From: Burkholderiaceae bacterium | GTDB lineage: Bacteria; Pseudomonadota; Gammaproteobacteria; Burkholderiales; Burkholderiaceae_F | Assembly (NCBI GenBank): GCA_019236735.1 | Contig: JAFAIM010000084.1 | Location: forward strand, 1 to 36,349 | Length of the DNA stretch: 36,349 bases | Direction: 5' to 3' | Part shown: positions 15,009 through 23,141 of the stretch, piece after piece | Numbering within the stretch: the first letter of the stretch is position 1 | Layout of the letters: each line of letters begins with the position of its first letter | Notes under the pieces: generated by a model | Databases searched by the model: none | What the model was told of the DNA's origin: nothing | Seen by the model: only the letters and a program-made list of their open reading frames with translations | Translations under genes and position numbers: made by a program

Positions 15009-15623
15009 ATGTCCGACATGTCCTCCGCTGCGGGCCAGCTTCCACCCGAAGCCACCTTCGACCTGATGCTCGCCTTTTTGAAAGCACTCGCGAACGAAAG
15101 CCGCTTGCGAGTGGTGGGATTGCTGTTGCAGCGCGCCTACCACGTCAAGGAGCTGGCGACCGAGCTGCAATTGAAGGAACCGACGGTATGCCACCATCTC
15201 GCTTGCCTGGCGCAGGTGGGATTGGTCGAGATGTCGGCCAGAGGCAACGTGCACTATTACCGCCTGCGCGAGCGGGAACTGCGCCGCTTCGGCCGGCTGA
15301 TCTTTCGCGAGCGCGGCGGCGCAATCACTTCAGCGACCCAACATCCGCAGGACTGGGCGTCGCGTGTGCTCGGAAACTATCTCGAAGGCGAGGCTCTGAA
15401 GACGATGCCGGCCAGCCGCAGAAAGCGCTGGGTGGTACTCAAATGGCTTGCGGACAAATTCGCTCCCGGCAAACGATATCGCGAAGCAGAGGTCAACCAG
15501 TTGATCCAACGACACTACTGGGACTCGGCCACCCTGCGCCGCGAGCTGATCGGCTATCGAATGCTCAACCGGTCGGAGGGCATCTATTGGCGCCAGTCCG
15601 AGGAGGAATGGTTGAGCGCCTGA
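15009..15623 (+). CDS. ArsR-family regulator with DUF2087 domain
   Basis: A 204-residue protein joining an N-terminal winged helix (about residues 15-90) to a C-terminal DUF2087 domain. The DNA-binding part shows LKALANESRLRVVGLLL, the recognition region VKELATELQLKEPTVCHHLACL and a wing (GNVHYYRL). There is no clear CxC metal site, so it is probably not a metal sensor. The C-terminal domain contains RKRWVVLKWLADKF, KRYREAEVNQLIQRHYWDSATLRREL and a final GIYWRQ, typical of DUF2087. I prefer the ATG at 15009 because GGGAGA lies five bases before it, over the ATG at 15003 which touches that site. Palindromes upstream suggest self-repression. Target genes are unknown. Confidence 0.85.
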   Translation: MSDMSSAAGQLPPEATFDLMLAFLKALANESRLRVVGLLLQRAYHVKELATELQLKEPTVCHHLACLAQVGLVEMSARGNVHYYRLRERELRRFGRLIFRERGGAITSATQHPQDWASRVLGNYLEGEALKTMPASRRKRWVVLKWLADKFAPGKRYREAEVNQLIQRHYWDSATLRRELIGYRMLNRSEGIYWRQSEEEWLSA

Positions 15624-15682
15624 TGCCTGGGGAGAATTGCCATGCCTCGGCTAACCTGGGCTAGCGGATGCGCTCGTAGGCG

Positions 15683-16156
15683 TCACGGCGCGCCGAGCGG
15701 ATGGACCGGCGCCTGCACCTGCACGATCTGCTGCTTGCCTTGAGAATCGATGAACGTCAGCTTCAGCGGAACGGTTTCGCCCGCCTGAAGCGGGTGCGCC
15801 AAGCCTTCGAGCATCACATGCTCGCCGCTGCCCTCGCGCATCTGAACTCTTGAACCGGCGGCGAGCGGGAGCGAGTCAAGCGAGCGCATCCGCATCACGT
15901 TCGCGCTCATCGTCATTTCGTGCACGCTGCAACGCGCCGCAACCGGCGAAGACACGGCGATCAGTCGCACTGCCGTGTCGCTCGCGAGCGTCATATAGGC
16001 GCCAGTGGCCGTCTGCCCCTCGATCGTGCCGCGCACCCAGGGGTTGCTGACCGTAACGTGTGCGATGGCCGCCTGCGAGCAGGCGAGCCATAGTGCCGCA
16101 AGGGCTGCGCAACCGCCCACCGGTCGGACACCTTTGTGAAGCGTGCGATGACTCAT
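15683..16156 (-). CDS. Periplasmic copper chaperone PCu(A)C
   Basis: A 157-residue exported protein of the PCu(A)C/DUF461 family, which binds Cu(I) in the periplasm and helps load the CuA site of cytochrome oxidase. The signal peptide ends near SQAAIA; the mature protein starts HVTVSNPWVRGT. The copper motif H(M)x10Mx21HxM is recognisable: the His-Met of HEMTMSANVMRM near residue 80 and the later EHVML. The ATG at 16156 follows the stop of the upstream beta-propeller lipoprotein gene by 13 bases, suggesting an operon. It is convergent with the ArsR gene. Confidence 0.9.
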   Translation of the reverse strand: MSHRTLHKGVRPVGGCAALAALWLACSQAAIAHVTVSNPWVRGTIEGQTATGAYMTLASDTAVRLIAVSSPVAARCSVHEMTMSANVMRMRSLDSLPLAAGSRVQMREGSGEHVMLEGLAHPLQAGETVPLKLTFIDSQGKQQIVQVQAPVHPLGAP

Positions 16157-16169
16157 GCGCAGGCGGGCT

Positions 16170-17903
16170 TCAGCGCGGCCCGGGTGCCGCACCGCCCCGT
16201 CGGAGCATCCGTTCCACGTTCGCGGCCGCCCGCATCGCGGCCGCGGCAGGAACGGGGCGCAGCGCAGCAGCCGCCGTATAGACGTGCGCCGTCGACGACG
16301 TCAACGGACTGGGAGACTGCGTCGCGTACACGTGCGCACCGCTGCTGTTGGTTGCCGCATACAGCGGCAGCGGATTGCTGCCGACCAGCGCGAGACCCTG
16401 GTTGTCGCCGAGAAACAGCGCCTGGCCAAAATTGCTATCCGCCAGCGGCGCCTTGTTTAGATCGAACGGCGATTGCTGGCGCAACTCGTGCCAGGTCGCA
16501 CCGCTATCCGAAGATTCACTCAGCCAGAAGCCTGTGCTCAGCACGGTGGAACCCGCCGTGTAGTTGCGCAGGTCGTAGTACGTGATCGCCAGCACGCTGC
16601 CCGGTAGGTAGCGCACGGTCGGGCTGAAGGCCGCCGCTGTTGTGGCGCCGTTGACTTGCTTCATCGCGCTCCAGGTCTTGCCGCCGTCGGTCGAGATCGA
16701 CAGCGCGATGCCGTCGAACGAGCTGCTGGTAAACGACTGCTGCCACACGGCCGCCACCGCGCCGCTGGCCGGATCGACCGCGATCTGCGCCATCATCGAG
16801 CTGTCGCGGATCGGTGTCGGATTGTCCGCCGACGGGATCGGGTTCGTGGTACCCACTGACGTGATCGTTGCGACTGTGACCGGGGGTGAGGTTGACCAGG
16901 TGACCCCGCGATCGGTCGAACTGATTACCTGCAGCGTCGATTTCCCGGAGGCGAGCAACGTGAAGAAATCGAGCACGGTACCGCTGGGCAGGATGGCTAT
17001 CTCGTTGTTGAACGCCTCGTTGCTCGCGCCCGGGTCGTACAGCACGCGCGCGGCGCCGGTTCCCGTGGTCGGCCACGTCGCGCCGCCATCCGACGATATC
17101 GCTAACCATGCCGGATTGCTGGCGTTGACGCCGGTGCTGAGCCGGTCCCATACCAGATAGACGTTGCCGCTGGCCGGATCGGCGGTGATCGAGTCGCGAT
17201 CGTTGAAGAAATACGTGTTGCTGGCGTTCGAGGGATTGGTGTCCAGCATCACCGCCGCTGCCGGTGAACTCCACGTCACGCCACCGTCGGTCGAGCGCGA
17301 CGCCAGCACCGCACTCACCGCATTCGGCGATGCCGTTCCGCTCGCGGTACCGACCGCGGAGAATGCGAGTGCGCTCGCGACCACCGCGCCGCTGCCGGCG
17401 AAGCTCACCCACGGATCGGACCCACGGTCGTAGGAATTCGATCCACTACTGCCGAAGCAGGCCGAAAATGGCAGCACCACCGGCGTGCTCCAGGTGGTTC
17501 CGCCGTCGCTTGAATGCGCTGTCGCGATCGCTTTCGCACCGAGGCCCCCGGGCACGCTGCCGCCGCCCGACCAGCGGTCCTGTTCCCACACGCCGACCAC
17601 GTTCCCGCTGGGGATCACGGCGACCTGCGGCTGGATGCCCGAGCCGGACGTGGCCGTCTCTCCGCTGCCACTCGGCACGTTGCTGCACGGCGGTGTCGAA
17701 GCAGGGTTGGTGCTCGACACCTGGACCGACACCGGAGAGCCACCGCCGCCCGACGAGCCCGAGCTCTGACTAGTGAAGCCCCCTCCGCAGCCCGACAGGA
17801 CCAAGCACGCGACCCATGCCGATGGGACAAGCCATACCGATGGGACAAGCGCGGGACCCCGAAGCCAAGTCGGGCCGGTCAAAATCGATCGTGAAAGGGT
17901 CAT
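16170..17903 (-). CDS. Sialidase-fold (BNR/Asp-box) lipoprotein
   Basis: A 577-residue predicted lipoprotein. The signal ends in VACLVLSGC, with the lipobox cysteine at about residue 39, followed by a Gly/Ser-rich linker. Six Asp boxes (S-x-D-x-G-x-x-W) are visible: SSDGGTTWST near 131, STDGGVTWSS near 204, SSDGGATWPT near 270, STDRGVTWST near 329, STDGGKTWSA near 430 and SSDSGATWHE near 500. This is the count expected for a six-bladed sialidase-type beta-propeller. The catalytic Arg triad and Tyr-Glu pair of true sialidases are not evident, so it may be a binding or scaffold protein. It precedes a PCu(A)C gene by 13 bases. The start ATG at 17903 lacks a clear ribosome site. Confidence 0.82.
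   Translation of the reverse strand: MTLSRSILTGPTWLRGPALVPSVWLVPSAWVACLVLSGCGGGFTSQSSGSSGGGGSPVSVQVSSTNPASTPPCSNVPSGSGETATSGSGIQPQVAVIPSGNVVGVWEQDRWSGGGSVPGGLGAKAIATAHSSDGGTTWSTPVVLPFSACFGSSGSNSYDRGSDPWVSFAGSGAVVASALAFSAVGTASGTASPNAVSAVLASRSTDGGVTWSSPAAAVMLDTNPSNASNTYFFNDRDSITADPASGNVYLVWDRLSTGVNASNPAWLAISSDGGATWPTTGTGAARVLYDPGASNEAFNNEIAILPSGTVLDFFTLLASGKSTLQVISSTDRGVTWSTSPPVTVATITSVGTTNPIPSADNPTPIRDSSMMAQIAVDPASGAVAAVWQQSFTSSSFDGIALSISTDGGKTWSAMKQVNGATTAAAFSPTVRYLPGSVLAITYYDLRNYTAGSTVLSTGFWLSESSDSGATWHELRQQSPFDLNKAPLADSNFGQALFLGDNQGLALVGSNPLPLYAATNSSGAHVYATQSPSPLTSSTAHVYTAAAALRPVPAAAAMRAAANVERMLRRGGAAPGPR
17819..17850. repeat. Short tandem repeat in a signal-peptide coding region
   Basis: Two identical 14-base units (CCGATGGGACAAGC at 17819-17832 and 17837-17850) with an 18-base period, in frame. 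On the minus strand they encode VPSVWL and VPSAWV, lengthening the hydrophobic core of the lipoprotein signal by six residues. Confidence 0.75.
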
Positions 17904-18009
17904 TGCCGCCGCACTCGAATGTGGAGCGCGATATTCTGGCATTTCCTGCGCGTCTGCCTGACCCCGCCCGATGCCATCGCCGGCATCGTCCGAACGGATG
18001 CAGGCCAAA

Positions 18010-20121
18010 TTACGAGCCGGTGTCTTGCGCCTGCGCGTCGGAATCCACTTGCGGAGGCAATGGACAATCGAGCGCCGCGCACAGCGTGCGCAGGCAGCTT
18101 GCAGCCTGCCAGTTGGTCGATCCGTCTACGAAAGCGACCGCGACGCACGCCTTGATGAACTGCGGTTTCGCAAGCGGCGCAAGACCATTTAAGCGATGCA
18201 GCGCTTGTGAAATGCGCTCCAACCCGAGGCCATCGCGAGCGATCGGGTTGGGGTCGATTCCCTGCAGCAGCGCAGCGCCGGCCGTGTACGCCTTTGCCGG
18301 CGCCTGCGGCATCCGCACCGTCGCCACCAGTGAAAGCGCCTGGCGCGCTTCTTCGCCCAGATCTCGCAGCGAGGCGTATCGCGCCGGCAGCGCGGACTGC
18401 GCAGCCACGCCCAGCCGCGCCTCGAGCACCGTGTACAACAGAAACTCGGGAAGGGTCACGCGGCCGCCTGCCGCAATCATCGCACGTGCCAGCTCGACGA
18501 GTCGCTGGCGCGCCGCCGGCGGCAGCTTGCGCAAAGCCGGCATCGCCAGATCGACCAGCGGCAGCCGCCAGCCAGGGGGCATCTGCGCAGCGGCAGAGCG
18601 AACGCGCTCGACCTGCGCCGCCGCGTCGGCGCCGAATGCGCCGGCGACGACTGCCTCCTGCCGCTGCGCCATTGCCTGTTCCTGTTCGACCAGCAAGCCG
18701 AGAGCGAGCAGCTGCGCACCAGTCGCGTCGGACAATGACGCCCGCAGGCCGAGCGACTCGACCCGCTGCAGCAGGCGTTCCACGAAGGGTTGCGCCGCCG
18801 GCTGCGGTTTGCCGATCGCCGCGTGCAAGCCCGATGTCGCCGTGTCGGCTGCAATCAATCCGGTGACGGGACTGAGCGGATGCGCGGCCGATCGCGCGAT
18901 CGCTTCGGCGGCTACCGCTTGGCCCTGCACAGCCGGCGGCGCTGCGGCCGGAGCAACTCCAGCCTGCGAAACCGCTTGCGCGGGTTGCGCCGATGCCGCC
19001 TGAGGCCCGGCCGGGAACGGCAAGGGCGCGAGCTCCGGGGCTTGCGAGCGATCGGGCTTGTTCCATGTCACGAGCTCAGGTGCGGGCACAAAGTCCATTG
19101 CGCGGCCATAGATGCGCCGGATTCGCTCCTGCAAGGGCGGGTGGGTGGCCATCCAGCCGTCGGCGAAACTTGCCCGCGCGGGCGCAAGGAACATATGCGA
19201 GAGCGTCTCGGCGTGCGGATGATCGATCCTGCCGCCGTCGCCATCCCCATCCTCCCCGGCCAAACCACCGATCTTGCGTAGCGCGCCGCCGATTCCGTCC
19301 GCGTTGCGGGTGAACTGCAAGCTGCTGGCGTCGGCAAGGTATTCGCGTTGGCGCGAGACGCCGGCTTTGATCAGCCGGCCAAACAGCACGCCGATCGAGC
19401 CGAGCGCCAGTACGACGATACCAACCACGAAAATGGCGGAGCGCGAATCGCGCCGTCCGCTGACGCTGATGCGGGGAGAATCGAATCCGGCCAGGAAGCG
19501 CCCGAACAGCGCGAGCATCAGCAGCCCCTGCAGCAATCCGATCAGTCGCAAGTTCAACGCCATGTCGCCGTTCAGGATGTGGCTGAACTCGTGACCGATT
19601 ACCCCCTGCAGCTCATCGCGCGTCAGCCGCGTCAGGGCGCCATGCGTCACCGTGATCACCGCGTCGCGCGCGCCGAGTCCGGCGGCGAACGCGTTGATCG
19701 TGTCCTGTCGCTCGAGCACGTACGCACGCGGCGCTGCGATCCCCGAGGCCAGCGCCATTTCCTCGACGATATTGAGCAGTCGCCGTTCGAGCTGGTCCTG
19801 GCTCGACGGGTCGATCGCGCGCGCACCGATCATGCGCGCCACCGCTTCGCCGCCTTCACGCAACTGCTGCATTTGCAGCAGCGTGCCGCCCCCGATCAGC
19901 AGCACGACCACCACGGTCGTCGTGGACACGAAGTAATTGGGCAGCGCGTCCAGTCCCTGGCGCGCCCATGCGCCGTGGGGCGACAAGACGAACAGATAGA
20001 GTGCGCCCAGCGCCACGTTGACGGCAACCACGATCGCGATCACCGATGCGCCGAACAGGAAGATCAGGCGGCGGCTGGTGCGGCGCGCCTGGTCCTGCTG
20101 CTCGAAGAAGGTGGCATTCAC
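18010..20121 (-). CDS. M48 family metalloprotease with TerB-like C-terminal region
   Basis: A 703-residue membrane metalloprotease related to HtpX, about twice the length of HtpX. Two transmembrane helices lie near residues 18-46 and 62-83. The zinc motif is HEFSH at 177-181, with the downstream ligand Glu260 in SRQREYLADA, and two more hydrophobic segments lie between 190 and 250. The last half (about 380-703) is Ala-rich and helical, and ends in paired segments such as KPQFIKACVAVAFVDGSTNW that resemble TerB-like domains. HtpX-type proteases degrade damaged inner-membrane proteins under stress. The gene begins with GTG and follows lemA by 106 bases on the same strand, a familiar LemA-M48 pairing. 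Confidence 0.86.
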   Translation of the reverse strand: MNATFFEQQDQARRTSRRLIFLFGASVIAIVVAVNVALGALYLFVLSPHGAWARQGLDALPNYFVSTTTVVVVLLIGGGTLLQMQQLREGGEAVARMIGARAIDPSSQDQLERRLLNIVEEMALASGIAAPRAYVLERQDTINAFAAGLGARDAVITVTHGALTRLTRDELQGVIGHEFSHILNGDMALNLRLIGLLQGLLMLALFGRFLAGFDSPRISVSGRRDSRSAIFVVGIVVLALGSIGVLFGRLIKAGVSRQREYLADASSLQFTRNADGIGGALRKIGGLAGEDGDGDGGRIDHPHAETLSHMFLAPARASFADGWMATHPPLQERIRRIYGRAMDFVPAPELVTWNKPDRSQAPELAPLPFPAGPQAASAQPAQAVSQAGVAPAAAPPAVQGQAVAAEAIARSAAHPLSPVTGLIAADTATSGLHAAIGKPQPAAQPFVERLLQRVESLGLRASLSDATGAQLLALGLLVEQEQAMAQRQEAVVAGAFGADAAAQVERVRSAAAQMPPGWRLPLVDLAMPALRKLPPAARQRLVELARAMIAAGGRVTLPEFLLYTVLEARLGVAAQSALPARYASLRDLGEEARQALSLVATVRMPQAPAKAYTAGAALLQGIDPNPIARDGLGLERISQALHRLNGLAPLAKPQFIKACVAVAFVDGSTNWQAASCLRTLCAALDCPLPPQVDSDAQAQDTGS

Positions 20122-20227
20122 CTGTCGCTGCCTCGGTGGGCCGCAGCGCCCGGGTGCAGTCTCGCTGCTGGGGCGCCTTTCGCCACCACGAGGGGCGAAG
20201 GTGGGGTTTCGCGAAGCGGCAGGTGGT

Positions 20228-20815
20228 TCAGAACTGCACCTTCACCGCTTTGCGCTCTTCGTCGCTTTCCGTGGCCTTCAACAGCTCGGCCGGCTGGAAC
20301 GAAAATGCGCTTGCGATGAAGTTGGACGGGAACTGTTGCACTGCGTTGTTGTATGTCATCACCGCGTCATTGAACGCCTGCCGTGCGAACGCGATCCGGT
20401 TCTCGGTGCTGGTCAGCTCCTCCGTGAGCTGCATCATCGTCTGGTTCGCTTTCAGGTCGGGATAGGCCTCGGCCACCGCGAACAACCGCCCCAACGCCCC
20501 GCTCAACCCGCCCTCGGCTGCGGCCAACTGGCGCATCGCGTCCGGGTTGGACGGGTCGGTCGCCGCTGCCGCATGGGCCGACACGGCCGAATTGCGCGCC
20601 TGGACCACCGCTTCCAGCGTCTCGCGCTCGTGCGCGATGTATTTCTTGGCAGTTTCGACCAGGTTCGGGATCAGGTCGTAGCGGCGCTTTAACTGCACGT
20701 CGATCTGCGCGAACGCGTTCTTGAACTCGTTGCGCTGCGACACCAGGCGGTTGTACGCGGCGCCCCCCCACAGCAGGACCGCCAAGATGAGTGCGAGGAA
20801 AACGATCAGCCCCAT
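20228..20815 (-). CDS. lemA: LemA family protein
   Basis: A 195-residue protein with one N-terminal transmembrane segment (LIVFLALILAVLLWGGAAY) and a long helical bundle. The LemA signatures are NRLVSQRNEFKNAFAQIDVQLKRR, YDLIPNLVETAKKY and, near the end, AYPDLKANQTMMQLTEEL, FNDAVMTYNNAVQQFPSN. The ATG at 20815 has GGAGGACAA directly before it. The name comes from Listeria, where a LemA-derived peptide is presented to T cells; the bacterial function is unclear, but genes for LemA and an M48 protease are often adjacent, as here. It is expected in the inner membrane with the bundle outside. Confidence 0.93.
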   Translation of the reverse strand: MGLIVFLALILAVLLWGGAAYNRLVSQRNEFKNAFAQIDVQLKRRYDLIPNLVETAKKYIAHERETLEAVVQARNSAVSAHAAAATDPSNPDAMRQLAAAEGGLSGALGRLFAVAEAYPDLKANQTMMQLTEELTSTENRIAFARQAFNDAVMTYNNAVQQFPSNFIASAFSFQPAELLKATESDEERKAVKVQF

Positions 20816-20846
20816 TTGTCCTCCGAAATTTTCGACGCGTTTCGCC

Positions 20847-20875
20847 CATATAGGGTTGATCCGACGTCCTTTCAA
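20847..20875 (-). promoter_or_regulatory. Sigma70-type promoter of lemA
   Basis: On the minus strand TTGAAA (20870-20875) is followed after 17 bases by TATATG (20847-20852), close to consensus. It predicts a start of transcription near 20840 and a leader of about 25 bases carrying the GGAGG ribosome site. It would drive lemA and the M48 gene. Confidence 0.65.
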
Positions 20876-20929
20876 GTCCTATGGTGCCCTTGTTTCTTGG
20901 CGCCGTTCGGTGAGGTCGCCAACCCTCTT

Positions 20930-20941
20930 CTTAATATTAAG
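20930..20941. promoter_or_regulatory. Palindrome upstream of the lemA promoter
   Basis: CTTAATATTAAG is a perfect 12-bp palindrome, an AT island in GC-rich DNA, about 55 bases upstream of the predicted -35 box. It may be a regulator binding site; it also lies just past the 3' end of the dolP-like gene. Confidence 0.35.
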
Positions 20942-20993
20942 GAGACCGTCGCAGCTAGATTGTGCGCTCGCACCAGGAAAAATCGTCCCTTTC

Positions 20994-21647
20994 CTACGGT
21001 TTGGCCTCGCTCTTCGCGCCGCTGGGCGAGGCCGCCTGGCTCTTCTTGATATCTGCGACCTCCCGATCGCTCACCAGGTCGAACAGCTTGACCACGCGGC
21101 GCACGCCGCTTACTCGGCTCGCCGCCGTCGCCGCCGCTTCGGCCTCGGATGCCGAAACCTTCCCGAGGAGATAAACGACACCCTGGTCAACGGTCGTTTT
21201 GATCACTCCCGTCGGCACGCCTTCGGCGCCGAGCAGCGTGGTCTTGACCTTGCCCGCCAAGTACGTGTCATCAGCGCGATCGCCGAGCGTCGCCAGGTTG
21301 CCCACCGTAATCTGGTTGTCGACCTCGCGCACGTGCTCGACCTTGGAGGCAACCTGCTCGGCGAGTGCGCGCTGCTCGGCGGTCTTCACCTGGCCGGCCA
21401 GCAGCACCCGATGGTCGTAGCTGGTCACGTCGACGTTCATCGCGCCTTTTGGGATGTTGTCGATCAGCGCTCGATTCACGCTCGATTCGATCTCGGTGTC
21501 TTCCAGCTGCGTTCCGGTCGAGCGCCGATCCGTCGCGACGACGGCGCCCCCGACCGCGGCGCCGCCGACCAGCGCTACGCAGCCTTCGAGCGCAGCGACC
21601 GAGAGCCCCGCCAACAGGACCCATCCGTGGATGCGTATGCGTTTCAT
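20994..21647 (-). CDS. dolP: BON-domain outer-membrane lipoprotein (DolP/YraP-like)
   Basis: A 217-residue lipoprotein with signal and lipobox (GLSVAALEGC, modified Cys about residue 19) and two BON domains, roughly residues 45-112 (TEIESSVNRALID to REVDNQI) and 120-190 (DTYLAGKVKTTLL to RVVKLFD). DolP/YraP binds anionic phospholipids and keeps outer-membrane integrity. An extra charged C-terminal tail of about 20 residues is present. The ATG has AGGAGG upstream and overlaps the yraN stop (ATGA). The yraN-dolP order next to rsmI matches the E. coli yraL-yraN-yraP neighbourhood. Confidence 0.88.
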   Translation of the reverse strand: MKRIRIHGWVLLAGLSVAALEGCVALVGGAAVGGAVVATDRRSTGTQLEDTEIESSVNRALIDNIPKGAMNVDVTSYDHRVLLAGQVKTAEQRALAEQVASKVEHVREVDNQITVGNLATLGDRADDTYLAGKVKTTLLGAEGVPTGVIKTTVDQGVVYLLGKVSASEAEAAATAASRVSGVRRVVKLFDLVSDREVADIKKSQAASPSGAKSEAKP

Positions 21648-22021
21648 TGCGTTTCCTCCTCGGCGCCAAAGGCGGCGCGCAGCCATTCGAATCGACCGGC
21701 CTCGGCAATCACGACATCGAACCGGCACGGCGGCCAGCGATCGCCGAAGTGGCGCTGCAGGTACAGCTGCGCGGCCAAGCGCACACGGCGCCGCTTGATC
21801 CGATCCACGCTCTCCGCGGCTCGTCCCCTGCGCGCGCGGCTTCGCACTTCGACGAACACGAGCACGGATCCGTCGCGCGCCACTACGTCCAGCTCGCCGA
21901 CACGATAGCCCACCTGGCGCGCGATGATCCGCAATCCGTGCGCCTCCAGCATCTCGCAGGCGGCCTGCTCGGCAGCGTCGCCCCGCATCTGGCGCGCGCT
22001 GCGCGCGGTGCGAACTGGCAT
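21644..22021 (-). CDS. yraN: YraN family (UPF0102) endonuclease-like protein
   Basis: A 125-residue protein of the UPF0102 family with a restriction-endonuclease-like core: RGDAAEQAACEMLEAHGLRIIARQ, then the candidate active site GELDVVARDGSVLVFVEVRSR (Glu, Asp, Glu-x-Arg), then the basic helix VDRIKRRRVRLAAQLYL. I chose the ATG at 22021; the frame runs on upstream but there covers the divergent promoter region. The function is undefined; the family is thought to act in recombination or DNA processing. It is coupled to the dolP-like gene and is divergent from rsmI. Confidence 0.9.
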   Translation of the reverse strand: MPVRTARSARQMRGDAAEQAACEMLEAHGLRIIARQVGYRVGELDVVARDGSVLVFVEVRSRARRGRAAESVDRIKRRRVRLAAQLYLQRHFGDRWPPCRFDVVIAEAGRFEWLRAAFGAEEETQ

Positions 22022-22109
22022 CGCAGAATTTGAACCTGGCCGCTGTCCCTTGGTGCGGGACCGCCAATTCTTCCGTTGGTTCCAGGTTTGTGAATAATGC
22101 GGTCCTGAA

Positions 22110-23033
22110 ATGGATGATGCAGACTCCCGTAACCCGTGGGCCAGCCAGCCCCTGCTGGCTGCCGCTGGCCTGGACCGGCAGCAACTGCCGCGCGCATTGT
22201 ATGTAGTGGCTACGCCGATCGGCAACGCGGCCGACATCACGTTACGGGCTCTCTGGGTGTTGCAAAGCGCCAATTGCATCGCAGCCGAAGATACGCGAGT
22301 GACCGCTCCGCTGCTGAAGCGTTACGGCATTGGAACTCGTCCGATCGCGTTGCACCGTCATAACGAACGTGCCGCCACCGACAAGATCCTCGCGCGCCTG
22401 GCGCAAGACGAGCGGGTCGCGCTGGTAAGCGACGCGGGAACTCCGGGAATCTCCGATCCCGGTGCCGTGCTGGTGAAAGCGGCGCTGTCGGCCGGTCATC
22501 GGGTGATCCCGGTGCCTGGGCCGAGCAGCCTGACCGCAGCGCTGTCGGTGGCAGGAGTGCAAGCGCCATTTTTCCGCGCGCTAGGGTTTCTGCCGCCGCG
22601 AGCGAAGGCGCGCCGCCGCCTGTTGCAGGAAGCGGCCGAGAGCGGCGATGCGTTCGTGCTGTTCGAAGCGCCGCACCGCATCGCGCAGACCGCAAGCGAA
22701 CTGGCGTCGCTGCTGCACCCCGAGCGCCGCGTCGTGCTGGCGCGCGAGCTGACGAAGATCTTCGAGGCGATCGTGCAAACGACCGCAGTGGGCCTGCCGA
22801 GCGCGGTTACCGGCCAGCAGGAGCGCGGAGAATTCGTTGTGGTGGTGGACGCGGCACAGCACGCTGGCGCAGTTGCGGTCGGCCTGGACGAGGCGGGGCG
22901 GCGCTGGTTGCAGGCGCTCGCCGAGGAAGTGCCCGCAGCGCGGGCGGCAGCCATTGCGGCAAAGGCTACCGGTCTGGCGCGCGACGTTTTGTATCGAAGT
23001 CTGCTGGCTCGGCGGAACGATCAGCCGGTGTGA
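22110..23033 (+). CDS. rsmI: 16S rRNA (cytidine-1402-2'-O)-methyltransferase
   Basis: Methylates the ribose of C1402 in 16S rRNA, fine-tuning the decoding centre. 307 residues with the tetrapyrrole-methylase-like fold: ALYVVATPIGNAADITLRAL at about 29-48, AAEDTRVTAPLLKRYGI, VSDAGTPGISDPGAVLV, VIPVPGPSSLTAALSVAG and the C-terminal ELTKIFEAIV and GEFVVVVD. A 25-residue N-terminal extension precedes the domain. It is divergent from yraN over 88 bases, which must hold both promoters. Its last 68 bases overlap the cydX gene on the other strand. Confidence 0.95.
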   Translation: MDDADSRNPWASQPLLAAAGLDRQQLPRALYVVATPIGNAADITLRALWVLQSANCIAAEDTRVTAPLLKRYGIGTRPIALHRHNERAATDKILARLAQDERVALVSDAGTPGISDPGAVLVKAALSAGHRVIPVPGPSSLTAALSVAGVQAPFFRALGFLPPRAKARRRLLQEAAESGDAFVLFEAPHRIAQTASELASLLHPERRVVLARELTKIFEAIVQTTAVGLPSAVTGQQERGEFVVVVDAAQHAGAVAVGLDEAGRRWLQALAEEVPAARAAAIAAKATGLARDVLYRSLLARRNDQPV

Positions 23034-23130
23034 CAGCGGAGTCCGTATCGACGATCTCGAACCACAACGCGTTCAGGATCCCGAAGGCGAGTGCGAGGCC
23101 CAGTCCGAGCAACCAGCTGAAATACCACAT
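22966..23130 (-). CDS. cydX: Cytochrome bd oxidase small subunit CydX
   Basis: A 54-residue single-pass protein beginning MWYFSWLLGLGLALAFGILNALWFE, the CydX signature. It stabilises the haem site of cytochrome bd oxidase in the inner membrane. E. coli CydX has 37 residues; here a charged C-terminal tail of about 20 residues (from VDTDSAVTP) makes it longer. The tail is coded by the strand opposite the 3' end of rsmI (68-base overlap). The ATG at 23130 has GAGGGAG six bases upstream, which includes the cydB stop region 11 bases away, so it is the last gene of the cyd operon. Confidence 0.9.
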   Translation of the reverse strand: MWYFSWLLGLGLALAFGILNALWFEIVDTDSAVTPADRSAEPADFDTKRRAPDR

Positions 23131-23141
23131 CGCGCGCTCCC

